Shown piece after piece: positions 9,331 through 18,927 of a stretch of 64,000 nt of DNA (positions are counted from its first letter, which is position 1; each line of letters begins with the position of its first letter). The DNA comes from CAVQNQ01 sp963714205 (GTDB taxonomy: Bacteria; Acidobacteriota; Terriglobia; Bryobacterales; Bryobacteraceae). Location: NCBI GenBank assembly GCA_963714205.1, contig CAVQNQ010000006.1, positions 186,001-250,000 of the forward strand, in the 5' to 3' direction. Position numbers and translations under genes: made by a program. Below the pieces are notes generated by a model that was not told where the DNA came from, searched no databases, and was given only the letters and a program-made list of their open reading frames with translations.

Positions 9331-10596
9331 TCAGGCGGACCGCCGGTCGCAAGCCCACAGACCGAGAGCCGGATGGGAGACGAAGAAGATCTCTTCGCCG
9401 CCAATCGTGTTGAATCCATCGGCCAGGCGGGCAGGATTGTAGCGCGCCATCATCTCCCCAAGATCGCCATAGCGGAATCCAACGCCCTCAATCTCCGCGC
9501 GCGTGAGATGGCCGGGACAATAAGTAATGGTGAAGCGGCCCTCGGAAGATCCATGGATCAGGTGCGCGGCCGATCCCAGGCTGTCCGCCAGGTCGGCGTT
9601 TTCGCGGACGGCTTTCAGCACGCAGCCCGTGCCGATGTAGCCGTACTTGCGGATGAGCCGGTCGATGGCGGGATCTTCGCCGAACTCCTTCACGCCGGGG
9701 GCGAGCACAATCAGCTCGGCGCCATCAGCCAGCGCCATGCGCGTGCGGTAGATGGCTTTGTTGCCGAGCCAGGTGCTCTTGAATTCGGAGGGGTCGAGGT
9801 ACACGACGGCTTTGCGGATGGGGCGCGATAGCAGCGCGAAATTCACCGTGCGGCTCAGGGCGGCGGCGCGCTCGAAGCACTCGGCGTCATCGCCCACGAA
9901 CAGGCCGCGGGTGGCGAGGCCACCGGCATCGTCGCGGGCGATCACGGTCAAGATGTAGACGATGGGCAAGTGGCGCGCGAAATGCTCGGAGGCGTAGTTG
10001 AGCACGCGGCGGACGGGGGTATCGGCGCAGCCCATCATGCGCTCCATGCCGTACACCGCTCCCAGGAAATGGCTGCGGTCTATGCCCGCGGCGCCGCCAG
10101 TGCCCACGAAAATGTTCTTGTTGTAATTGGCCATGCCGATGACTTCGTGCGGCACGACCTGACCTATGGAACAGATGAGATCGAAACCGCCCTCGACGAG
10201 CAGGCGGTTGACTTGCGCGGGCCAGGAATAATTCAACTGGCCTTCAGACTGCGCGGCGATGAACGCGGCGGGGACTTCGCCGAGGGTGACCAGGTCCCGG
10301 CGCCAATCGTGAATGCGGAACAGGCCGCGCGGGAGATCGCCGAACATGGCGGCGATCTGGTCTTCGGTCATGGGGGAGTGAGTTCCCAAGGCGGGGAGGA
10401 TGGCGCCGAGCCGGGACCCGTAATGTTCCGCGATCAACCGCGTGATCTCGCCGGCGCGCGAGTGAAAGCGCGTGAAATCCGGCGGGACGGCCAAGACATG
10501 GCGGCGCTGGCCGAGCGCGGCAAAGGCACTCGAGATCGCCGCGCGCAGATCGGAGGTGGAAAGGGCGGCGGTGGGAGAGCCGATGGCGAAGTACAT
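9331..10596 (-). CDS. LarA-like (lactate racemase domain, DUF2088) protein
   Basis: The 421-residue protein matches the LarA N-terminal domain family: LAVPPDFTRFHSRAGE, a conserved ALGTHSPMTE motif, the downstream FDLICSIGQVVPHEVIGMANYNKN block, and a GMERMMG segment. LarA proper uses a nickel-pincer cofactor to interconvert lactate enantiomers; many relatives racemise or epimerise other 2-hydroxy acids. The gene lies 62 bp downstream of a rhamnonate-dehydratase-like gene on the same strand, so a sugar-acid or hydroxy-acid role is more likely than lactate. No larB/C/E cofactor genes are in the window. Confidence 0.8.
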   Translation of the reverse strand: MYFAIGSPTAALSTSDLRAAISSAFAALGQRRHVLAVPPDFTRFHSRAGEITRLIAEHYGSRLGAILPALGTHSPMTEDQIAAMFGDLPRGLFRIHDWRRDLVTLGEVPAAFIAAQSEGQLNYSWPAQVNRLLVEGGFDLICSIGQVVPHEVIGMANYNKNIFVGTGGAAGIDRSHFLGAVYGMERMMGCADTPVRRVLNYASEHFARHLPIVYILTVIARDDAGGLATRGLFVGDDAECFERAAALSRTVNFALLSRPIRKAVVYLDPSEFKSTWLGNKAIYRTRMALADGAELIVLAPGVKEFGEDPAIDRLIRKYGYIGTGCVLKAVRENADLADSLGSAAHLIHGSSEGRFTITYCPGHLTRAEIEGVGFRYGDLGEMMARYNPARLADGFNTIGGEEIFFVSHPALGLWACDRRSA

Positions 10597-10658
10597 GCCG
10601 TGCGATCCTCGAAACCTTTAGTCTCGCACGCCTCGGGCAGGCAGCGTCCGGGACAAGC

Positions 10659-11918
10659 TCAGCTCACCACCTCGCGGTCCCAACCGAATCCGGGCCGTTC
10701 GGAGGGCCGCATGTAAATGCCCTCGGGGCCGCGCGTGATCCGATTGTCTTCCTCAAAGCGCCGGTACACTTCGTCCGGCCCGCCGGGCGCCGGCATGAAC
10801 ATCTCGGACCAGGGAGCGTTCACCGTGGCCATCGTGAAATGCACGCAGTCCTCGACGCCCCCGCCGTGCGGGATCACGGGAATGTCGTAGGCCGCGGCCA
10901 GCGCCGCAATGCGCCGCAGCTCCGTCAGGCCTCCGCACCAGTGGATGTCCGGCTGCCAGATGGCGAAGGCATTGTGCTCCACCGCCTGCCGGAATCCATA
11001 GCGGAAATAGACGTGTTCGCCGCCCACGATGCGCGTGGACTGGATGGCCGCTCGCAGTCTCTGGAAGCCCGCGAAATCGTAGGGCGGCAGACATTCTTCC
11101 ATCCAATAGACGCGATAGGGCGCCACCATCTCGGCGAACTCCAGGGTGTAGGTCTCGTTCAAAGCCATCCAGCAGTCGAGCATGATATTGGCATCCGGCC
11201 CCACCATTTCGCGGGTCTTCTGCACCAACTCGGTGTTCTTCTTCAACCCGTCGCGGCCGTCGGCCGGCCCGTAGGGCACGGCCAGCTTGAATCCCTTGTA
11301 CCCGAACTTCAAGTGCTGTTCGATATCGTTGCCGGTGCAGTAGGTGGGAATACGGGCCTTGGTTTCGCCGCCCAGCAGCTTATAGACCGGCATTCCCAGC
11401 GCGATACCGATCAAATCCCAGAGGGCCAGGTCCACGCCGCTGATGGCGTGGGCCACCACTCCCGCCTGGCCGTAGGACAGGCTGGAGCGGAACAGGATGT
11501 CCCAGATGCGCTCGATGTTGAAGGGGTCTTCGCCGATCAGCAGCTTGGTGAAATGGCCGGTGACCACTTCGCCTCCGCCGATCCCGCCGCTGCCGTAGCC
11601 CTTGACGCCCTTGTCGGTCGAGATCTCCACGGTGAATTCTCCCAGCCCGCCGGGGTCGGGCGAAAACAGCGAGCGCGTCGCCTTATACTCCGGGTAGATC
11701 GACATGGGGTTAGCCACCTCCGCACCCTGGGTGGACCAGGAACCCGGCGCCGGCTTGTAAGCGGGAACCGGCCGTCTGGGCCGCAGCCGCACCAGCCGCA
11801 CGCCCGTGATTTTCAATTTGCTCTTTTCGTCCTGAAACGGCAGGGGCGCGGCGCCAGCCTGGTCCGCTGAACCGAGCCAGGCCCCGCCGCTGAGTGCCAA
11901 GAAATTCCTTCTTTGCAT
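10659..11918 (-). CDS. Tat-exported enolase-superfamily dehydratase, L-rhamnonate dehydratase-like
   Basis: About 419 residues from the ATG at 11918, which begins a Tat-type signal (MQRRNFLALSGGAWLG). The N-terminal capping domain is followed by the barrel with metal ligands Asp in IMLDCWMAL, Glu in WMEECLPP and Glu in VGGEH, and a catalytic His in PVIPHGGGVED. The pattern resembles L-rhamnonate dehydratases, which convert the sugar acid to a 2-keto-3-deoxy acid. Export by Tat is unusual for such an enzyme but common among Acidobacteria homologues. It is probably co-transcribed with the LarA-like gene. Exact sugar-acid specificity cannot be read from sequence. Confidence 0.82.
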   Translation of the reverse strand: MQRRNFLALSGGAWLGSADQAGAAPLPFQDEKSKLKITGVRLVRLRPRRPVPAYKPAPGSWSTQGAEVANPMSIYPEYKATRSLFSPDPGGLGEFTVEISTDKGVKGYGSGGIGGGEVVTGHFTKLLIGEDPFNIERIWDILFRSSLSYGQAGVVAHAISGVDLALWDLIGIALGMPVYKLLGGETKARIPTYCTGNDIEQHLKFGYKGFKLAVPYGPADGRDGLKKNTELVQKTREMVGPDANIMLDCWMALNETYTLEFAEMVAPYRVYWMEECLPPYDFAGFQRLRAAIQSTRIVGGEHVYFRYGFRQAVEHNAFAIWQPDIHWCGGLTELRRIAALAAAYDIPVIPHGGGVEDCVHFTMATVNAPWSEMFMPAPGGPDEVYRRFEEDNRITRGPEGIYMRPSERPGFGWDREVVS

Positions 11919-12073
11919 GATGCGCCTCCCGAGGCGATGCCTTCTTTCTATACCACTTTTCACCGCACAAAGCCACGCGCCAGGGGGGCCAACTCCGCAA
12001 CTATGTGACCTTGGCTGGGTTAGTTGTTGTGTGCGCCGTGGTACCGGCTTGCCGACGCACTGGAGAATACGAA

Positions 12074-13504
12074 ATGGCTTTTTCGCGCAACGTTTTCCTG
12101 GTTTGCCTGGGCGCCTGGGGCGCCTGCGCCCAGATCTCCAGCTTTCAGCATGTGGTCGTGATCTTTCAGGAAAATCGCACGCCGGACAATCTTTTCCAGG
12201 GTCTCTGCTCGCCCCCTTTCGGCTCGGCTAATTCGTGCAGCACGAACCCGACCGCATCGCAGTACGACATTCAAACCGCGAACTGGCTCGACAAGACCTC
12301 GCCCACCGGCGTGACGCAGCCCGCGCGCGTGAAGCTGGCTAATAAGTACGACTTGAGCCATGCCCACTCGGCGTTTGTCGCGCAGTGCGATGTGGACAAA
12401 GTGACCAGCGCCTGTAAGATGGATGGCTCGGCCGGCGTCAAATGTACCGGCAAGTGCCCCGCCCAGCCTCAGTTCCGCTATGTGGATAACACCATCGGGA
12501 TGGTTACGCCCTACCTCGAGATGGCCACGCAATACGGCTGGGCCAACTACATGTTCCAGACGAACCAGGGTCCCAGTTTCCCGGCCCACCAGTACATTTT
12601 CGGGGGGACCTCGGCGCCCAGCGCGTTCGACGACGCATCCGGCATCTTTGCCTCGGAGAACATGTCGGGAACCAGCACCACCGCGGGCTGCGCGGCTCCG
12701 GCGGGGACCACCGTTCAGCTCATCGATCCCACCGGCGAGAACCAGAAGATCTACCCATGCTTCGAGCACTCCACGATGGCCGACCTGCTGACCGCATCCA
12801 TCACCTGGAGATACTACGCGCCCAGCGCGGGATCGATCTGGACGGCCCCCAATGCCATTTCGCATATCTGCCAATCCACGGGCCCCGGCGGCAAGTGCGC
12901 CGGAACGGAATGGTCGAGCAATGTCGACCTGGCGCCCGCGGATGTCTTGAAGGACATCGCCGGTTGCAACCTGCGCTCGATCAGTTGGGTGATCCCCTCG
13001 GGCGAGAATTCGGATCACGCCCAGTCCAACGACGGAGGGGGACCTTCCTGGGTATCCGCGATCGTGAATGCCATCGGCAACAGCACCGGCTGCGACGATA
13101 ATGCCGGTTACTGGAAAAACACCGCCATTTTGATTACCTGGGACGATTGGGGAGGCTGGTACGACCATGAGCGGCCCACGTTCCTGGCTCAGCCGCAGGG
13201 CGATTACGAGAACGGCTTTCGCGTGCCGCTGATCTTCATCTCGGCGTATACTCCGGCGGGCTATATCAACAACTCGCGTCACGATTTTGGCAGCGTCCTC
13301 CGCTTCATGGAGCACAACTTCAACATCGCGGAAGGGGCTCTCAACTTCGCGGATGCGCGGGCCTCCAACGACCTCACCGGCTTTTACGACCTCACCCGGA
13401 CGCCGCGGACTTACTCGAATATCAAAGCCCCCAAGCCGGCCGGTTTCTTTCTGCACGACAAACGGAGACCGACCGATCCGGACGACGACGCGGACGAGCA
13501 GTGA
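12074..13504 (+). CDS. secreted phosphoesterase (phospholipase C / acid phosphatase type)
   Basis: About 476 residues from the ATG at 12074, chosen because it begins a signal peptide (MAFSRNVFLVCLGAWGACAQ) behind a GGAG at ~12062. The mature start has the family's catalytic segment (HVVVIFQENRTPDNLF, with the metal-binding Glu-Asn). Later come the conserved SHAHSAF-like stretch, the DWGGWYDH motif (LITWDDWGGWYDHE) and RVPLIFISAY. Members hydrolyse phospholipids or phosphomonoesters outside the cell. The C-terminal ~25 residues are charged and disordered. It is followed 48 bp later by a GNAT gene on the same strand. Confidence 0.87.
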   Translation: MAFSRNVFLVCLGAWGACAQISSFQHVVVIFQENRTPDNLFQGLCSPPFGSANSCSTNPTASQYDIQTANWLDKTSPTGVTQPARVKLANKYDLSHAHSAFVAQCDVDKVTSACKMDGSAGVKCTGKCPAQPQFRYVDNTIGMVTPYLEMATQYGWANYMFQTNQGPSFPAHQYIFGGTSAPSAFDDASGIFASENMSGTSTTAGCAAPAGTTVQLIDPTGENQKIYPCFEHSTMADLLTASITWRYYAPSAGSIWTAPNAISHICQSTGPGGKCAGTEWSSNVDLAPADVLKDIAGCNLRSISWVIPSGENSDHAQSNDGGGPSWVSAIVNAIGNSTGCDDNAGYWKNTAILITWDDWGGWYDHERPTFLAQPQGDYENGFRVPLIFISAYTPAGYINNSRHDFGSVLRFMEHNFNIAEGALNFADARASNDLTGFYDLTRTPRTYSNIKAPKPAGFFLHDKRRPTDPDDDADEQ

Positions 13505-13552
13505 GCCGGGCTCGATCGGCTACACTGGGGCTAGCGCCGGAGGCGCGAAACC

Positions 13553-14500
13553 ATGGCGGCAAACCGGGCCATCCAAGTGGGCCCGCTTCAAGAGGGCGAA
13601 CTCGAAGAGGCGGACCGCATCGTTCGGCTGGCGTTCGGAACGTTCATAGGATTACCCAATCCGCTCGACTTCATGGGCGACCGCGATTTCATGACGCCGC
13701 GCTGGCGCTCGGCCCACGTCAAGGTGCTCGCGGCGCGCGCAGACGGCCGCCTGATTGGATCGAACGTAGCCACCCGCTGGGGTTCTTTCGGCTTCTTCGG
13801 ACCGCTGACCGTGCTGCCGGAATACTGGGACCGCGGCGTGGCGGTGCGGCTGCTCGAAGCCACCATGAAGATATTCGACCGGTGGGGCCTGCGGCACAGC
13901 GGCCTTTTTACGTTCCCGCAGAGCGCCAAGCACGTGGGCTTGTACCAGAAGTTCGGCTACTGGCCGCGCTATCTCACCGCGCTCATGACGTGCACGCCAC
14001 AGGCTAGCCATGCGCAAGAGCCGGTTTTGTTATCGGCCTTTCCCAGGAGCCGGCGCGAACAGGCCATCGAGGCTTGCCGGAAACTCACCGATCGAATCGA
14101 TAAGGGACTGGATCTCTCGAGCGAAATCCGCGCCACGCTGGCGCAGCGCGTCGGGGAGATCGTGCTGACCTACACGCGCGGCACGCTCGATGGTTTCGCG
14201 GTGTGCATGAACGGACCTGGATCCGAGGGCGGCGTGAAGACGTGTTACATCAAGTTCGGCTCGGCCCGAGGGGGCGCGGGTGCGGGCGATCATTTCGACA
14301 AATTGCTGGAAGCCTGCGACGCGTTGGCGCTCTCGCGCGGGGTGACGCTGGAAGCCGGCATGAGCCTGGCCCGCGAAGATGCCTACCGGCGCATGCGCGC
14401 GCACGGGTATCGCGCCACCGTGCAGGGAGTCGCCATGCAGCGTCCCAATGCCGGGGGATTCAACCGGGGGGATGCCTACGTGATCGACGACTGGCGCTGA
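13553..14500 (+). CDS. GNAT-family N-acetyltransferase
   Basis: The 315-residue protein has a GNAT fold in its first ~150 residues: the acetyl-CoA-binding motif A region LTVLPEYWDRGVAVRLLEA, with the R/Q-x-x-G/A pattern relaxed to DRGVAV, and a C-terminal FPQSAKHVGLYQKFGY motif typical of motif B. The second half may be a degenerate second GNAT domain (DALALSRGVTLEAGMSL). The acceptor substrate is unknown. The ATG at 13553 is 48 bp after the phosphoesterase and the genes may be co-transcribed. Confidence 0.8.
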   Translation: MAANRAIQVGPLQEGELEEADRIVRLAFGTFIGLPNPLDFMGDRDFMTPRWRSAHVKVLAARADGRLIGSNVATRWGSFGFFGPLTVLPEYWDRGVAVRLLEATMKIFDRWGLRHSGLFTFPQSAKHVGLYQKFGYWPRYLTALMTCTPQASHAQEPVLLSAFPRSRREQAIEACRKLTDRIDKGLDLSSEIRATLAQRVGEIVLTYTRGTLDGFAVCMNGPGSEGGVKTCYIKFGSARGGAGAGDHFDKLLEACDALALSRGVTLEAGMSLAREDAYRRMRAHGYRATVQGVAMQRPNAGGFNRGDAYVIDDWR

Positions 14501-14510
14501 GACAGAATAG

Positions 14511-15248
14511 TCAGCGGGAGCTGAAGCGCGCCTTCACGGCGGTACCAGGGTCGGTCTCGATGGCCAGGATCTCCTTTCCGCCGCTTACCAGGACGCCGCG
14601 GAATTTCATCGCGGCACCCTGGGGCGGGGTCAGATCCATCTCCACCATGCAATCCGAATCCACCGACGCATGTCCCACGGGCGTGGAGTCGCCGCGGGTA
14701 ACCAGCGCCAGATTACCGGCGGAATCGGCGGTTACAGCGCCATCGAGCGAAATCCGGTGCGCGGTCTGGCCGGGTTCCATCGGGATGGCATTGCCGGAAA
14801 TCGAGAAACTGTAGCGGCCCTGAAGCGCGGCGTTCGAGCATACGGGCGCCACCTTGGCCAAGGTGCCGTTTCGCGCGCCGCCCGGATCGGTCTGGCGAAA
14901 GGTGGCACGCTGAAGATCGGGCGTCAAGGTTCCGGCGAAATGCTGGAACCCGCCCGAATCGTCCTGCAGGCTCCAGTCGATGGTGCAATCGGCGTGCGCG
15001 TCATAGCTGCCGGTGACGGGGTTGCCTAGAAAGTACCCGGCAAAATTCACCGATGACGTGCCGCTCACCGCGCCCTGGCCATCGAATTCGAGGCGGCCCA
15101 TGCCGGCCACCGGTTTCGAATCGCCTGAAATGGTTGTGGCGCCCGAAAGCTGGAAGCCGTACGCGCCCTGGACATTCTGCGGCCTGCACAACTGGGCCGC
15201 GGCGGGTAGCACGGCGACAACCGCCAGAATGGCGATGCGGGTTTGCAT
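14511..15248 (-). CDS. secreted hypothetical protein with two-fold internal repeat
   Basis: The 245-residue protein has a signal peptide (MQTRIAILAVVAVLPAAAQ). Two similar halves follow. Each starts with an (V/L)QG.Y.F..SG motif (residues ~28 and ~145), runs through a small-residue stretch with one D-C pair (HADCTIDW; DSDCMVEMDL) and ends in F.G.L. The repeat suggests a duplicated beta domain, each with one or two cysteines. The family is common in Solibacter-like genomes but has no assigned function. Confidence 0.65.
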   Translation of the reverse strand: MQTRIAILAVVAVLPAAAQLCRPQNVQGAYGFQLSGATTISGDSKPVAGMGRLEFDGQGAVSGTSSVNFAGYFLGNPVTGSYDAHADCTIDWSLQDDSGGFQHFAGTLTPDLQRATFRQTDPGGARNGTLAKVAPVCSNAALQGRYSFSISGNAIPMEPGQTAHRISLDGAVTADSAGNLALVTRGDSTPVGHASVDSDCMVEMDLTPPQGAAMKFRGVLVSGGKEILAIETDPGTAVKARFSSR

Positions 15249-15291
15249 TGCTAAAACATGTGCAATTGGACGCCCAATCCGCGGCTTTGGG

Positions 15292-17583
15292 CTATTTGCG
15301 TGGCGCCGCCGGCTCCAGCACTTCGAACGGGATCGCCGGCAACGTGCCCAGCGGCTGCTGGCGCCGGCGAGCCTGGGAGCCCGCGGCCGGGGCGGCCGTC
15401 TCGCGAAAGGCCTGCAGGATGAGATTCCCTTTCAATCCCGGTTTGGCTTTATCCGCCTGGGCGCGTAAGAGCACGGAGACGCCGTCGCCGGCCAGCGTTA
15501 CACTCTGAATCGATATCCCCTCGGGCGGATCGTCCAACGCCATTTTCACACCGGACAGGAGCCGCGGAGGAACAAAGAGCTGCACGGACGCCGCGCCGCC
15601 GGACGGAAGCTTGACGGGCGCGGCGACGGGCCGCCAGGGGACCCCGGCGCCCGAACCCAAGACCCGCACCATCCAGGCGCTCTCGGCCACCAGGTGATGG
15701 TACGCGAAGGCCTGCTCCATGTCCTCGGCCGGAACGGCGGTCCGATGCACCTCGTGGCCGTCGATCCTGGCCTGCCCGGTCAATTGAATGGCAACCGGCC
15801 GGGTCACGGCAGCACGCGGCGCGGTCACGGTGAGTCGCACTTTGTCCTGCCCGGAGGGAATCGCTGCGCCGCTTAGGGCGAAGCCGGCGGGCGCATCCTT
15901 CAGCCCCAGCGCGATATCGCCGGTGAAGCCGTCCTGGCGTAACGCGTAGACCGTTATGGGCGCGGTCGAACCGGCCCGCAGATTGAGGCTCGCGGGCACC
16001 ACGCGCAATTCGAAATCCGGCCGCGGATGGCTGATGCGCAGCCGGTAGCCATACTCCGGTCCGCCCTTGCGTTGCGCATCCGCCAATTGCAGGTAGTAGG
16101 TTCCCTTGGCGGGGAGCTTGAAGAAGATGCGCGAATCCGCCTGGTGCGTGAGCAGGCCCGCGCCCTTGTCCTCGAAGTCGTCGTTGAAGGCCAGTTCTTT
16201 GCCGGAGGCGTCTATCAGGCGGAGCGTGGAATCGAGCGGCGAGCCGAGCCGGCGCGCCTTCACCTCAGCCACAATCTCCTCGCCCGCGCGGCCCGAGATC
16301 CGGAAGACGGCCGTATCGCCCGCGTGCGCAATGCGCCCGTTCACGATGACCGGGAGCTTCACCCGCTGAGCACGCTCCCGCCGGTCGATTCCAGGCTTAG
16401 CCATCGTCTCGGGCAGGTCATCCACGGCGAACGGCATAGCATTGGAGGTCAAACCATCCTTGCGCAGCGATACCGGATAGACGCCCTGCTCCTTACCTTT
16501 GAGACGCTCCACGGTCCGCGCCGCGGGCAGATTCCAGCCCAGCGTCTCGATAGCGGTTTTCGCGCCGGCCTTGCCGCCCAAGGGGAAGATGCTGGTAATG
16601 ACGGGCAGCTCGCCGATGGTGATGCGGTAGATGAAGTCTTCCCGGCCGCGGTAGATCGAATCGTGAATTTCCACCAGGTACTCGCCGTCGGCGGGGATCT
16701 GGTAATTCAGGAGCGGGTCCGGGTGGAAGAAGAAGTGATCGGCGGAGGCGAGCTCCTTGCCTTCGCTATCGCGCAGCGTCAGCACGGCTTGAAACCAGCC
16801 GGGGACCGCGTCGGAGATATAGGGGATCAGCTCCCGGGCGGCCGCCGCGATGGCCAGTTGCTGCCCCTTCTTCGCCTGGAAGCGATACCGGTCGGAGGTC
16901 CCGGGCATCATTTGGCCGTTCAAGGTGGCGGGAAGCGCGATCTCGATGGGCGGCTCCGGCTGGCTGGGCACGGCCCGGATCACGGGAGTCCCGCCGTTGA
17001 CCACGTTGTACGCGGGCGCGACGCGGGCCGGCTTGCGGCTGTATTCCGGCAGCTCCCCGACGCAGAAAGTGACGGGATTCGTGAGGCCGGCAGCCGTTTC
17101 GAGCCGCAACTCCCGCGGGCCGGGCGCGGCATTCGGCGCGATGGTCAGCCTGAGAATCGCGATCTCGGCAATTCCGGGAATGGAATTCCTGCGCTGGACC
17201 TCGTCGAGCTGGTCGCGAATCTCGGCCATCCTCTTTTGATCGGCGTCGGTAAAAACCGGTTTGGGCGCATCGCCGGAGGGCGGCCGGAGCGAGGCGGCGC
17301 GCTTTTCATTCAACTGCTGCATCTCGTCGCGCAGTTTTTGCGCCTCCGCTCCGGTCAGCGGCTTGACGTATCGCGCGAGGCTCACTTCCACTCCGTGACC
17401 GGAAATGTACGCCCAGCTTGCGCCGTTCAAGAATTGCCCGCCCACGCGGACATCGACAGTAGCGCCCTGCCGCCCGCCCGCGGGATAGACATAGGCCAGG
17501 TGCGGCACCTGCTGCTGCTGAGCGGACGGGGCCGGAGCGAAGAGCGCGGCCATCGCTGCAACCGCCAGGGCTCGCGGCTTCAC
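15292..17583 (-). CDS. exported multi-domain protein with pre-peptidase C-terminal (PPC)-type domains
   Basis: The 763-residue protein starts at a GTG (17583) that overlaps the TGA of the upstream DUF1501 gene (GTGA), so the two are translationally coupled. It has a signal peptide (ALAVAAMAALFAPAPSAQ). Beta-sandwich domains near residues ~210-330 (PATLNGQMMPGTSDRYRF..KGQQLAIAA) and ~410-525 (VNGRIAHAGDTAVFRISGRAGEE) have the PPC pattern of a 'dry' then 'wet' strand with conserved D/Y-x-F. It forms the third gene of a DUF1549-DUF1501-PPC operon seen in Acidobacteria and Planctomycetes; the complex's function is unproven. Confidence 0.8.
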   Translation of the reverse strand: MKPRALAVAAMAALFAPAPSAQQQQVPHLAYVYPAGGRQGATVDVRVGGQFLNGASWAYISGHGVEVSLARYVKPLTGAEAQKLRDEMQQLNEKRAASLRPPSGDAPKPVFTDADQKRMAEIRDQLDEVQRRNSIPGIAEIAILRLTIAPNAAPGPRELRLETAAGLTNPVTFCVGELPEYSRKPARVAPAYNVVNGGTPVIRAVPSQPEPPIEIALPATLNGQMMPGTSDRYRFQAKKGQQLAIAAAARELIPYISDAVPGWFQAVLTLRDSEGKELASADHFFFHPDPLLNYQIPADGEYLVEIHDSIYRGREDFIYRITIGELPVITSIFPLGGKAGAKTAIETLGWNLPAARTVERLKGKEQGVYPVSLRKDGLTSNAMPFAVDDLPETMAKPGIDRRERAQRVKLPVIVNGRIAHAGDTAVFRISGRAGEEIVAEVKARRLGSPLDSTLRLIDASGKELAFNDDFEDKGAGLLTHQADSRIFFKLPAKGTYYLQLADAQRKGGPEYGYRLRISHPRPDFELRVVPASLNLRAGSTAPITVYALRQDGFTGDIALGLKDAPAGFALSGAAIPSGQDKVRLTVTAPRAAVTRPVAIQLTGQARIDGHEVHRTAVPAEDMEQAFAYHHLVAESAWMVRVLGSGAGVPWRPVAAPVKLPSGGAASVQLFVPPRLLSGVKMALDDPPEGISIQSVTLAGDGVSVLLRAQADKAKPGLKGNLILQAFRETAAPAAGSQARRRQQPLGTLPAIPFEVLEPAAPRK

Positions 17584-18914
17584 ATGATCTCCTTCAGCCG
17601 TCCCGCTATCGGCAGCCCTTCCGCGGCCGTGGGGGTTACGCGCGCGGTGAGGCCCGTGGGATTGGGCAGGGTGCCATCGGGGTCGATGCCCAGCAGCTCA
17701 TAGATGCTGCCGATGAGGTCGGCGGGATACACGGGCCGGTCCTGCACCTGCTCGCCCTTCGCATCCGACGATCCCACGACGTGACCGCCCTTGAAACCGC
17801 CGCCGGCCAGGAGCGCTGAGAATACGTCACCCCAATGGTTGCGCCCGCCGTTCCAGGGCGCCTCCCAATCCACCTTGGGGGTCCGGCCGAATTCGCCGTT
17901 CCACCAGACTACCGTCGTTGCCAGCAGCCCGCGCTCGGAGAGGTCCTGGAGCAGAGCCGCCAGCCCCTGGTCCATCTGCGGCAAGCGCTGGCGCATCACC
18001 TGGAAATTCTGCTTGTGGGTGTCCCAGCCTCCCTGGTAGTTGATGGTGACGTAGGGTACGCCGCGCTCCACGAGGCGCCGGGCCACCAGGCAGGACTGAC
18101 CGAACGTGTTCCGCCCGTAGCGGTCGCGCAGAGGGTCCTTTTCCTGCGACAGGTCGAAGACCTTCCCGGCATCTCCGAGGATCAGCTCGTACGCCTGCTC
18201 CTCGGCGCCACCGAGCGCCGCCAACTGGGGATCGCCTTTCATGGCGCGCCCCAGGGTGTCGATTTGATGCAGGAACTCGCGCCGTTCGCGCTGGCGCTGA
18301 TCCGCAATTCCCTGCGCTACCACGCCTTCCACCACGAAGCGCGCCTGCCCCGGATCGCCGCCGGTGGCGAAGGGCTGGTACCGCGAACCCAGGAAACCCG
18401 CTTCGGAGAAACGGCCCTGCGGCTGCGTCAGCACGATATACGGCGGAATCAATCCCTTGTATCCCGCGTTGTAGCCTTTGAAAAGCGACACCACCGCGCC
18501 CACGCTGGGGTAGACTTCGTGTCCGCCCGCGATGCGGCCCGTCTGCACCGTGTAGGATGCCGTCTCATGCGCAAAGACGCCGTGCGTCATGCCGCGGATG
18601 AGCGAGTACTTGTCCGCCTGCTTAGCCAGCAGCGGAAGCAGCTCACAGATGCGTATGCCGGCCACGTTGGTTTCGATGGGCCTCGCCAGCGGGCCGCAGT
18701 AATTCTCGCCGGCTTCCGGCTTGGGGTCGAAGGTGTCGAGATGCGCGGGCCCTCCCCACATCCAGATCTGTATAACGGACTTCGCCTTGGCGGCCGGAGC
18801 CGTTGGAACCGCGCCGGCCAGGCGGCTGCCCCACAGCAGGCCCGCCGCGCCGAAAAAGCCCTCGCGCAAGGCTTCCCGTCGGGAGATCGGCAGCCAGCGG
18901 AGATGGGAGTTCAT
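17580..18914 (-). CDS. DUF1501 protein, Tat-exported
   Basis: The 444-residue protein has a twin-arginine leader (ISRREALREGFFGAAG) and the DUF1501 core: VIQIWMWGGPAHLDTFDPKP, LLPLLAKQADKYSLIRGM, GVPYVTINYQGGWDTH, and a C-terminal GEFGRTP followed by GRNHW. The fold is related to alkaline phosphatase/sulfatase superfamily members and the D-T-F-D-P and GRNHW motifs are hallmarks, but no activity is established. It starts 13 bp after the DUF1549/1553 gene, and its stop overlaps the next start by 4 bp. It is the middle gene of a three-gene operon. Confidence 0.88.
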   Translation of the reverse strand: MNSHLRWLPISRREALREGFFGAAGLLWGSRLAGAVPTAPAAKAKSVIQIWMWGGPAHLDTFDPKPEAGENYCGPLARPIETNVAGIRICELLPLLAKQADKYSLIRGMTHGVFAHETASYTVQTGRIAGGHEVYPSVGAVVSLFKGYNAGYKGLIPPYIVLTQPQGRFSEAGFLGSRYQPFATGGDPGQARFVVEGVVAQGIADQRQRERREFLHQIDTLGRAMKGDPQLAALGGAEEQAYELILGDAGKVFDLSQEKDPLRDRYGRNTFGQSCLVARRLVERGVPYVTINYQGGWDTHKQNFQVMRQRLPQMDQGLAALLQDLSERGLLATTVVWWNGEFGRTPKVDWEAPWNGGRNHWGDVFSALLAGGGFKGGHVVGSSDAKGEQVQDRPVYPADLIGSIYELLGIDPDGTLPNPTGLTARVTPTAAEGLPIAGRLKEIM

Positions 18915-18927
18915 CTCGTTTGTCCTC

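Noticed and set aside
16027..17703. Plus-strand open frame of over 550 codons opposite the PPC-domain gene
   Set aside because: Composition typical of antisense in high-GC DNA, no RBS or motif.
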